Shown here one piece after another: positions 10,385 to 16,772 of a stretch of DNA of 40,176 nt. The notes beneath the pieces were generated by a model. That model made no database searches. It saw nothing but the letters and a program-made list of their open reading frames with translations, and was not told the origin of the DNA. The stretch is from contig JAJEAG010000058.1 in NCBI GenBank assembly GCA_022824265.1, positions 1-40,176 of the forward strand, read 5' to 3'. Made by a program: the position numbers and the translations under genes. Each line of letters opens with the position of its first letter. The first letter of the stretch is position 1. The stretch is from Candidatus Poribacteria bacterium (GTDB taxonomy: Bacteria > Poribacteria > WGA-4E > WGA-3G).

Positions 10385-11278
10385 TTACAACGACATCTTA
10401 AACGCTCTTCCTGTTACGTTTCCACTAACATAGGCATCTCGGAATAGTGTTTGACGTTTAGGTGGCATGCTTTCAAGTAATGCTTGAGGGGGTAGTGAGA
10501 TTTTCCACCGTTTGTCAACGGAGTTGTATCCGTTGAAAATCGCAACTCGATCTGTATCAGAATTCTTCCATGGTTGTCCACTGTGTGTAATCGCTTCAGT
10601 GAAAAATATAACTGATCCCGCAGGACAAGAATAAGTGTCCCAAAACTCCCATTCCTGTTTCCGGACTACCTCTGGTGCAGTGTAGGCAGCCTTATGACTA
10701 CCTGTAATAAACAACGTTCCACCATCCTCTTTACCGACAGGATTGAGTTCCCAAACAACGCGCGTCAACCCACTATACGCTTGTCCGGGTAGACATTGGT
10801 ATTGATGGCAATCCCCTGGCATCCGAAACATACCATTTCCGTTGTGTGGAGCGAATCCCTTGGGTTTATCGTCAGAGGTAGAACGTAAAAACAGGAAGCT
10901 TGTCTCCATGCGAAACCCGTAGCACGTCTCCGATGATAAATAGGGTGATGCCAGAAATTCATTTGCAAATGCAACAACTATAGGATGATCTGTTAGTGCT
11001 TCTAAAGGACCGCCGTAAGTAGACCGATGATGTGGTATTAGGATCGTGTCGGGTTCGTTTTTTAACCTGTAACAGAAATCTCGCATCTCTTCAATCTCAG
11101 ATTCCGTCAACACTCCGGGTATTAAGAGCCATCCATTTTTGTCAAATAGATATTTCTGTTCCTGGGTCAATGGAATAACAGGTTTGCCATCAGCGTTTGT
11201 TGTCGTCAGGTCAGATGCTGCAGATGATAAAGGTTTGCCAAGATCTTTGTTAAATCTGATACCGGTATGTTCTGACAT
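10385..11278 (-). CDS. Phytanoyl-CoA dioxygenase (PhyH) family protein, second paralogue
   Basis: A 297-residue PhyH-like protein, only distantly similar to its neighbour. Shared features are YLFDKNGWLLIPGVL near residue 43 (the family's N-terminal strand), ELNPVGKEDGGTLFITGSHK (177-196) and FTEAITHSGQPW with H232 as likely iron ligand. H145 in APHNGNG may be the first ligand. The start at 11278 is chosen because AGAGGA lies about 8 nt upstream; an in-frame ATG at 11314 has no such site and would add 12 residues. It sits 50 bp after the aldo/keto reductase gene and 30 bp before the first PhyH gene, so all three are probably one transcript. Confidence 0.88.
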   Translation of the reverse strand: MSEHTGIRFNKDLGKPLSSAASDLTTTNADGKPVIPLTQEQKYLFDKNGWLLIPGVLTESEIEEMRDFCYRLKNEPDTILIPHHRSTYGGPLEALTDHPIVVAFANEFLASPYLSSETCYGFRMETSFLFLRSTSDDKPKGFAPHNGNGMFRMPGDCHQYQCLPGQAYSGLTRVVWELNPVGKEDGGTLFITGSHKAAYTAPEVVRKQEWEFWDTYSCPAGSVIFFTEAITHSGQPWKNSDTDRVAIFNGYNSVDKRWKISLPPQALLESMPPKRQTLFRDAYVSGNVTGRAFKMSL

Positions 11279-11328
11279 AAATTTATCCTCTCTTGTGGTA
11301 TGCTTTGTATGCATGATTTTTGTAGAAA

Positions 11329-12312
11329 TTAGCGTATCCGCTTTCCTGTGAAATAATCAGGATTCGCTCCCATTTTTTCTAATAGAGGAGCAGTCAATAT
11401 ATCAAGACGTTTAAGTACATCTTTTGAAGGTGTGTATTTAATAGCATGCAGGTTTTCAGTCAATTCGTCTACATTTCGTGTGCCTACCAACATACATGTA
11501 ATCCCGGATCTTGCCATCGTCCAAGCAATTGCAAGACGACTCATCGGTATTTGTTCACCCTCAGCTATTTCTCTGATACTTTCTAAAGTCTTAAACACCT
11601 CTTCCTCAGCACCCTTTTCACCATGATTTGCCATTGGACGATCATCGCGAAAATGTCGGAAACGAGAATGCGTCGGCGGTATTTCTGATGCGGATTTATA
11701 TTTGCCTGTCAATATTCCCTGTAGGAGTGGCATATATCCTAATATACCGATGTTATTCTTCTGGCACAACGGAAGAAGTTCAATCTCTATTGCACGGGAT
11801 AGAAGGTTATAACAGAGTTGATTTACAGCAAGTTCTGTTCCTGTATTAAGTGCTGCTGTTAGTTGTGATATACCGAAGTTACTCACACCGATAGCACGAA
11901 TAAGTCCGTCCTCCTTGAGTTTCGTTAACTCAGCCATACTCTCATCAATAGGAAATTCATCGTGGGGCCAATGAACCATGTAAATGTCAATATAATCTGT
12001 TTGTAAACGTTCCAAACTGGCTTCACAACGTTCACGTATCCTTGAAGGATCCGGTGTGCTGATTTTCGTTCCAATGACTGCTTTGTGTCGTCTGCCTTTA
12101 AGAGCAAGACCCAATGCTGATTCACTTCGTCCATGATTGTATCCTTCTGCCGTATCAAAGAAGTTGATACCTGCATCCATTGCAGCGTGTGCTACTGTGG
12201 TAACATCCGATTGTGACTGCGGTCCCCAGTAATCACCTCCACCATAAGACCAACAACCGATACCCACTGGTGAAATCTCAATGCCTGATTTCCCACATCT
12301 CCGCATCTCCAT
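11329..12312 (-). CDS. Aldo/keto reductase
   Basis: An NAD(P)H-dependent oxidoreductase of the AKR fold, 327 residues. The catalytic tetrad is visible: D53 and Y58 in FFDTAEGYNHGRSE, K83 in IGTKIS, and H114 in YMVHWP. The phosphate-binding C-terminal motif reads MLVGTRNVDELTENL. No signal peptide, so cytoplasmic. GGAG lies 7 nt before the ATG. It leads a three-gene minus-strand group with two PhyH-type oxygenases, suggesting sugar or polyol breakdown, although no substrate can be read from the sequence. Confidence 0.93.
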   Translation of the reverse strand: MEMRRCGKSGIEISPVGIGCWSYGGGDYWGPQSQSDVTTVAHAAMDAGINFFDTAEGYNHGRSESALGLALKGRRHKAVIGTKISTPDPSRIRERCEASLERLQTDYIDIYMVHWPHDEFPIDESMAELTKLKEDGLIRAIGVSNFGISQLTAALNTGTELAVNQLCYNLLSRAIEIELLPLCQKNNIGILGYMPLLQGILTGKYKSASEIPPTHSRFRHFRDDRPMANHGEKGAEEEVFKTLESIREIAEGEQIPMSRLAIAWTMARSGITCMLVGTRNVDELTENLHAIKYTPSKDVLKRLDILTAPLLEKMGANPDYFTGKRIR

Positions 12313-12349
12313 TTTCAGTCTCCATGTTGTATGGTAGCTTTCAAAATAA

Positions 12350-12355
12350 ATTATA
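12350..12355 (-). promoter_or_regulatory. Candidate -10 box for the aldo/keto reductase-PhyH operon
   Basis: On the minus strand a perfect TATAAT lies at 12355-12350, about 38 bp before the start codon. The matching -35 position falls inside the interspersed repeat (12367-12434) and is poor (TTCCCT at 12378-12373). The repeat may have displaced or replaced the original -35 element. Confidence 0.4.
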
Positions 12356-12366
12356 CACTGATGGAT

Positions 12367-12434
12367 TGTAGGAGGGAACTCCGATTCCCGACTACCGCAG
12401 TGTTGGGTCGCGATTCAGAGATCGCTCCTATAGG
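12367..12434. repeat. Inverted pair of a TAGGAG-type interspersed repeat
   Basis: The unit TGTAGGAGGGAACTCCGATT (12367-12386, continuing CCCGACTA) recurs inverted at 12407-12434, where the minus strand reads CTATAGGAGCGATCTCTGAA followed by TCGCGACC. Both fit TAGGAGsGAwCTCyGAwTCsCGAC. They form an imperfect hairpin between the TIM-barrel gene and the aldo/keto reductase gene. Related single units occur at 15161-15183 and 39984-40012. Confidence 0.6.
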
Positions 12435-12484
12435 TTAACTGTCTAATTATTTCTATAATTCACCAAAAATGAATTATGGACGAC

Positions 12485-13321
12485 TTATCCTAATTCTGCA
12501 CAAAGTTCACTGACCAATTGAGCATTCTCCCCAATTTGATCACCAAATTGTTGATACATACCGAGTAATAGTACATCATTCGGTTTTGAGTTTTCTATAG
12601 CGAATTTTAACTCTTCATGAATTTGTTGTGTACTTCCTATTGTCCGACCTGCTGCGAGTACTTTGAAGATAAGACAAGGTTTCTCAGTGCGTTGGATTGC
12701 TTTACACATTTCATCTCGGTCTTCGCGTGCATAGATTTCACCTAAAGGCGCGTAGCCAAATTTTTCAGTAAACTTTTGACTTCCACCATGTAGATTATAG
12801 AGTGCTGTCATATAGTAGTCTATATCCCACGCTTCATCTTCAGCAATATGTAAAAGTTTTGGATCATGCACAGATAACCCTACAAGATTACCCGTGTCGC
12901 GTATTCGTTTGAGTATATCTTGTAAGTGATCAAGTCTGTTTTCCCGTAGACACCGTTGTCCTACACCACCACCGTGCGGTGCCATACCAAAAGGATTATG
13001 TTTTGCATCTTCAAAAACCGTGTCCGGTTCCTCGTACCATACAAAACCCCAACTGAGGCAAAACCAGTGCATCGTGCCACCCGCATCTCGGTAAAGCTGT
13101 AGGTCAGACATTGAACGTTCTGTTACGCTGTTCTGCCAACCATTGATTCCAACTTCCTCAGCACGTTTGAGGGTAGCTACAACCTGTTCCGGTGTATGAA
13201 ACTCCTGTTGATGTTGTGAAAGCAATTTATTAAAGTGAGAATAACCGTAAATTGGATTATCTCCGATCAACAACTTACTAATTTCATGATTACAAAATGA
13301 GACTTTAGGTAAATTTACCAC
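12485..13321 (-). CDS. TIM-barrel-like protein of unknown function
   Basis: I do not recognise a characterised family for this 278-residue protein. Visible segments are SKLLIGDNPIYGYSHFN (about 15-31), resembling the first strand of aldo/keto-reductase-like barrels, GINGWQNSVTERS, LVGLSVHDPKLLHIAEDEAWDIDYY, and a closing LLLGMYQQFGDQIGENAQLV. Alternating strands and helices fit a beta/alpha barrel. The AKR tetrad is not evident, so a reductase role should not be assumed. It has no signal peptide and lies 38 bp after the M42 peptidase gene on the same strand, probably co-transcribed with it. Several His, Asp and Glu residues near strand ends (HDPKLLHIAEDE) could form a metal site. Confidence 0.75.
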   Translation of the reverse strand: MVNLPKVSFCNHEISKLLIGDNPIYGYSHFNKLLSQHQQEFHTPEQVVATLKRAEEVGINGWQNSVTERSMSDLQLYRDAGGTMHWFCLSWGFVWYEEPDTVFEDAKHNPFGMAPHGGGVGQRCLRENRLDHLQDILKRIRDTGNLVGLSVHDPKLLHIAEDEAWDIDYYMTALYNLHGGSQKFTEKFGYAPLGEIYAREDRDEMCKAIQRTEKPCLIFKVLAAGRTIGSTQQIHEELKFAIENSKPNDVLLLGMYQQFGDQIGENAQLVSELCAELG

Positions 13322-13359
13322 TGTTTATCCTCCCCACAAGCAACAAATTATACGTCATC

Positions 13360-14430
13360 CTAACCATACAAAAAACTTTCCACAACAGAGGAGTCAATTT
13401 CACGAACAAGATGCATCGTCAAATCCAAAGCTGCATTGTAGTCGTCAATGTTGATGATTGAGACATGACTATGGATATAGCGTGACGGCACACCGAGAAC
13501 AACAGATGGAACACCTCTACCAAATTGATGTATTGCACCGCCATCTGTCCCACCAGATTGACGGACACCCAGTTGATACGGGATTTCATGTTTCTTTGCT
13601 GTCTCAATTACATAGTCAGCTAATTTTGGATTGACAATCATTGAAGAATCTATAATCCGAATTTGTACGCCACTACCGAGTTTACCTTGTGAATTTCCAA
13701 CACTTAATCCTGGAGTATCATCACCAGGAGGTCCTTCAAGGACAATAGCGAGATCAGGTTCCACACTTGCAACCATTGTTCTTGCACCTCGCAATCCGAT
13801 CTCTTCTTGTACACTTCCTGCACCGATAACGGTGTTCGGATGGTCTTCAAGCCTTAAGAGTGCTTCAATGACAAGGGCAACACCGACTCGGTTATCAAAT
13901 GCTTTCGCTGTAAGTAACTTTTCATTTTTCAACCGCATAAACGGACCGTAAGGGGCAATCGGACATCCGGGTAGAATACCATATTCCTCCACTGCTTGTT
14001 CTTCGTTCTCGGCACCCACATCTATAAAAAGGTCTTTTATTTCTAATACTTTATCACGTGATCCTGATAATAAATGAGGCGGTGTTGAACCGATTACACC
14101 CGGAATTTTACCAACCTTCGTTGTAATATTGACACGTTGTGCTAAGAGTGTATGTCCCCACCATCCACCGAGAGGAAGAAACTTAACAAACCCGTTATCT
14201 GTGACATTTTGTACCACAAACCCAATTTCGTCTAAATGTGAATCAAGTAGGATTCGTGGATTTTCCGCACTACCAGCGCGCGTGCAAAAAATACCTCCTA
14301 ACTTATCAGTATCTATAGGTCCAACATCGGAAACAGCATCACGAAATACTTCTCGTACTTCCGACTCATAACCGGGAATTCCATCTGCTTGCGTCAGTGA
14401 TTTCAGTAGTTCTATTGAGGTTTCATTCAT
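13360..14430 (-). CDS. M42 family metallo-aminopeptidase (FrvX-like)
   Basis: A cytoplasmic, probably dinuclear-metal aminopeptidase of 356 residues, the usual family length. Expected ligands and catalytic residues are present: H65 and D67 in DSHLDEIGFVV, D179 in AKAFDNRVGVA, the E209-E210 pair in AGSVQEEIGLRGA, E232 in VLEGPPGDDTPG at the position of the second-metal acid, and H320 in SRYIHSHVSI. The sequence between D67 and D179 matches the PDZ-like dimerisation insert of M42 enzymes. Annotations such as 'endoglucanase M' or 'glutamyl aminopeptidase' are used for this family; specificity cannot be read here. AAAGGAAAG precedes the ATG, and a perfect inverted repeat lies just upstream. Confidence 0.93.
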   Translation of the reverse strand: MNETSIELLKSLTQADGIPGYESEVREVFRDAVSDVGPIDTDKLGGIFCTRAGSAENPRILLDSHLDEIGFVVQNVTDNGFVKFLPLGGWWGHTLLAQRVNITTKVGKIPGVIGSTPPHLLSGSRDKVLEIKDLFIDVGAENEEQAVEEYGILPGCPIAPYGPFMRLKNEKLLTAKAFDNRVGVALVIEALLRLEDHPNTVIGAGSVQEEIGLRGARTMVASVEPDLAIVLEGPPGDDTPGLSVGNSQGKLGSGVQIRIIDSSMIVNPKLADYVIETAKKHEIPYQLGVRQSGGTDGGAIHQFGRGVPSVVLGVPSRYIHSHVSIINIDDYNAALDLTMHLVREIDSSVVESFLYG

Positions 14431-14451
14431 CGTAACTTTCCTTTAGTAATA

Positions 14452-14479
14452 GTGCTATAATATACGGGAATTATAGCAC
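14452..14479. promoter_or_regulatory. Perfect 10-bp inverted repeat upstream of the M42 gene
   Basis: GTGCTATAAT (14452-14461) and ATTATAGCAC (14470-14479) are exact reverse complements separated by 8 bp. The site is about 22 bp upstream of the M42 start codon and contains a -10-like TATAAT on each strand. Its symmetry and position fit a repressor operator overlapping the promoter. Confidence 0.5.
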
Positions 14480-14542
14480 GTCTGAGAATTATTACCAACG
14501 TTTAAGTGGACTTTGTAGAAGCATTCAATTGTCGATTTTTCT

Positions 14543-14674
14543 GTCAGAATCACTGAAAGCACGGAAGGCACTGAAGACACTGAAAACCCTTATCTAACAG
14601 GCACTCTCATCCCTTGCAAACACCCTAAAAACCCAAAACCTTTCCGCGTCTTCAGTGCCTTCAGCGATTCTGAC
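14543..14674. repeat. Large imperfect inverted repeat built from 9-bp tandem units
   Basis: GTCAGAATCACTGAA (14543-14557) and GGCACTGAAGAC (14567-14578) pair with TTCAGCGATTCTGAC (14660-14674) and GTCTTCAGTGCC (14648-14659), with one A-C mismatch and a 9-nt bulge. The left arm contains four 9-bp units, CACTGAAAG, CACGGAAGG, CACTGAAGA and CACTGAAAA (14551-14586). The minus strand of the right arm contains three, CGCTGAAGG, CACTGAAGA and CGCGGAAAG. The 9-nt bulge is one unit, so the arms differ by a unit gain or loss. The loop is 69 nt. Confidence 0.6.
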
Positions 14675-14780
14675 AACAAACGATACCGCCCACAAAAAAC
14701 CAAAAAACTGAAACATACATAAAACATACATGAAACATATTGTTCCAAACACCACAACCTCTTCCATCCCTCCCGACACC

Positions 14781-14789
14781 TGTTATAAT
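14781..14789 (+). promoter_or_regulatory. Extended -10 promoter element
   Basis: TGTTATAAT (14781-14789) is a perfect TGnTATAAT extended -10 box. The -35 region is poor. Transcription would start near 14796, about 3 nt before the ATG of the small frame at 14799, so any message would be close to leaderless. Confidence 0.4.
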
Positions 14790-14798
14790 ACTATCACT

Positions 14799-14915
14799 AT
14801 GAAAACAAAAGGCGCACACAACCTACATTATCAACAAAAACCGACACCCGTTACCCAAAAAACATCCGCCCAAAAAACGACCATAACCAAGCAGATAAAA
14901 AACGTACCAAAATGA
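14799..14915 (+). CDS. Candidate 38-residue basic peptide (may instead be part of a small RNA)
   Basis: The frame encodes a short peptide rich in Lys, Thr and Gln (starts MKTKGAHNLHYQQKPT, ends TKQIKNVPK), with no acidic residue. There is no ribosome-binding site, but the extended -10 at 14781-14789 lies 9 nt upstream, as expected for a leaderless message. A terminator-like hairpin follows at 14980-15024, so a transcript of about 230 nt is plausible. The skewed A/C composition of the region would itself produce a Lys/Thr/Gln-rich translation, so chance is a real possibility. I know no homologous family. Confidence 0.22.
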   Translation: MKTKGAHNLHYQQKPTPVTQKTSAQKTTITKQIKNVPK

Positions 14916-14979
14916 AATTCTCAAAAAAAATCGTACCACCCTATAACACCAGTCCCAGACTGACATAACCCCAAAAAGC

Positions 14980-15024
14980 AAAACGTACCAAGAAACGAAA
15001 AACAGCCTTTTTTGGTACGTTTTT
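14980..15024. terminator. Intrinsic-terminator-like hairpin with a perfect 12-bp stem
   Basis: AAAACGTACCAA (14980-14991) pairs with TTGGTACGTTTT (15012-15023); a U run ends the stem on both strands, so it could act bidirectionally. Upstream copies of CGTACCA occur at 14903-14909 and 14932-14938. The copy at 14899-14912 could pair with the same right arm as an alternative structure. Confidence 0.55.
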
Positions 15025-15108
15025 AGAAGGAACAAAAACCTATGTATTTACAGCAAAGCACAAATCACAGAAGGCGCGAGAGATGCGGCATTTTGTTTCA
15101 GAATACAT

Positions 15109-15183
15109 GTCGGAGATCGCTTTGCCCGATCCGACCTACGAGACTGTATCTGAAAATGTGGGGAGGAGACCTCGCTCCTACGA
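15109..15183. repeat. Repeat block with hairpin and inverted TAGGAG-type unit
   Basis: GTCGGAGATCG (15109-15119) pairs imperfectly with CGATCCGAC (15127-15135). At 15161-15183 the minus strand reads CGTAGGAGCGAGGTCTCC and so carries the start of the repeat unit also found at 12367-12434 and 39984-40012. Confidence 0.45.
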
Positions 15184-15435
15184 TGTAGATATAATTTCTG
15201 CATGAGACCAAAGTAAACGATTTATGAAATTAACTGTAAATGTTTGTACTACATATATGGTAACTTACGGGTATAATAACTAAACTTTACTACTTATTAT
15301 GCGTCAAAATTGTAATACACTTTATCAATATGTTCTGAACTTTTGAACTTAATTTTTGTCTGGCTAAAAAGATACATATCACTTACCAATACAATCTTCC
15401 GTAGTAATAGTTTTAAGTTGTTTAAGGAGATGCTA

Positions 15436-16770
15436 ATGCTTCGATGGAAAATAGGGTTAACGTTAATTCTGATCACAATTCAAACATTGACAATCCTAAG
15501 TGTCTGTGCCCAAGAACCAGAGGAAATTGATCTGACTCAACCGTTGACACTTGAACAGTGTATTCAGTTGGGTTTGGAAAATGCAACATCTATGCGAAAT
15601 GCCCGGTTGAGTCTTGCTATACAGGAGTTACGTGTTAAAAATGCGCGTGCAGGTTATTTTCCGAGTATTTCCTCATCTGGACAATACCGTTTTAATGACC
15701 GACTTGATTTTGGTTTTGAACAACAGAATTACGATTTAGGATTGACAGGACAATATACCATTTGGGATAATGGACAACGTGAGGTAAGTTTTGCGCAATC
15801 AAAAGAAGGATTGATAGCAACAACTAACAGAAATGAAGGTATCAAACAAAATTTAATTCTACAGGTAACCCAAGGCTACTACAATCTCCTAAAAGATACT
15901 GAACTTGTCAAAGTTAGCGAAGATGTGTTAGCACGTTCAATAGAAAACACTGACCAAACCATTGCATTAAAGGAAGCTGGTGTACTTATTCCTGCTGATA
16001 TCGCAACGGCGAGAGTGCGTCAAGCGAACAATGAGCTATCATTGCTAAATAACCGTAATGCATTACAAATTTCACAAGCTACTTTACCACGTCTTATGGG
16101 ATTAGACCCGGGATTATTAATAACCGTTGCGGTAGACGAATCCTTCCAACAGTATCTGGAGCGTGGTACTATTGAAAAAATAGAAATTACTGTTGAAGAA
16201 GCGATCCAGACGGCTCTTGATAACCGACCAGAATTTAAGGAAACTGAAGCACAAGTAAAACAACAGGAATGGAGTTTAACGCTTTCAAAATTGCAGCGTT
16301 GGCCTCGATTGAGTGCAAACGCGAACTATAATGTATTCCTTGATGATTATCTTCGCGACCGTCAAAATTTTTCTGATTATCGTAGTTGGAGCGTAGGTGC
16401 ATCACTCAATTTCACCTTATTTGATGGGGGTGTTTTGGGTAATCGCATCAAGGAACGTAATATGCAGTTAGAACAGGCGCGTGAGAATGCCAGCGACTTG
16501 GAGAGAAATGTTGCTCTTGGAGTCCGTCAAAGTTATCTAAATTTGAAACGTAGTGAAACAGCAGTCGAAATCTCTAATACGCAGGTAGTGAACGCACAAC
16601 TGAGTTTAGATGTCATTCAAGGTCGTTATAAGGTCGGTAAAGCGATTCTGCTTGAAGTCCTTGATGCACAAACAAGTTATGCCCAAGCCTTAACAAATCA
16701 AGTCAATGCTTTTTATGATTACAAAATCGCGCGTGCGCGGTTATTAGATGCTATGGGAGTCCTACAGTAA
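15436..16770 (+). CDS. TolC-family outer-membrane efflux protein
   Basis: TolC-like trimers form an outer-membrane channel with a periplasmic tunnel for tripartite exporters. The 444-residue protein has a signal peptide (about residues 1-23, ending near VCAQ), then LTLEQCIQLGLENATSMRNARL, the usual first tunnel helix, and two repeats of a long helix pair with short beta strands. The second repeat starts near VEEAIQTALDNRPEFKE. The end is ARARLLDAMGVLQ. AAGGAG at 15424-15429 touches an ATG at 15430, so the ATG at 15436 with 6-nt spacing is preferred. The stop lies 2 bp before the membrane-fusion gene, indicating coupling. Confidence 0.92.
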   Translation: MLRWKIGLTLILITIQTLTILSVCAQEPEEIDLTQPLTLEQCIQLGLENATSMRNARLSLAIQELRVKNARAGYFPSISSSGQYRFNDRLDFGFEQQNYDLGLTGQYTIWDNGQREVSFAQSKEGLIATTNRNEGIKQNLILQVTQGYYNLLKDTELVKVSEDVLARSIENTDQTIALKEAGVLIPADIATARVRQANNELSLLNNRNALQISQATLPRLMGLDPGLLITVAVDESFQQYLERGTIEKIEITVEEAIQTALDNRPEFKETEAQVKQQEWSLTLSKLQRWPRLSANANYNVFLDDYLRDRQNFSDYRSWSVGASLNFTLFDGGVLGNRIKERNMQLEQARENASDLERNVALGVRQSYLNLKRSETAVEISNTQVVNAQLSLDVIQGRYKVGKAILLEVLDAQTSYAQALTNQVNAFYDYKIARARLLDAMGVLQ

Positions 16771-16772
16771 CC

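Larger units (their letters stand above)
14431..15435. other. 1-kb intergenic region rich in repeats, no confident gene
   Basis: The space between the divergent M42 and TolC-like genes holds an operator-like inverted repeat (14452-14479), a large hairpin with 9-bp tandem units (14543-14674), an extended -10 followed by a small reading frame (14781-14915), a terminator-like hairpin (14980-15024) and a second repeat block (15109-15183). From about 14700 to 15010 the plus strand is strongly A/C-rich and poor in G. A -10-like TATAAT lies at 15272-15277, without a good -35, and may serve the TolC-like gene. Confidence 0.6.

Noticed and set aside
14903-15019. CGTACCA repeats as a CRISPR or iteron array.
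   Set aside because: The repeats are only 7 bp, unevenly spaced (29 and 52 bp), and one copy is inverted as part of the terminator stem.
14594-15035. Minus-strand frames at 14594-14779 and 14823-15035.
   Set aside because: They are Phe/Gly/Val/Trp-rich translations of the complement of the G-poor strand, without ribosome-binding sites or family resemblance.
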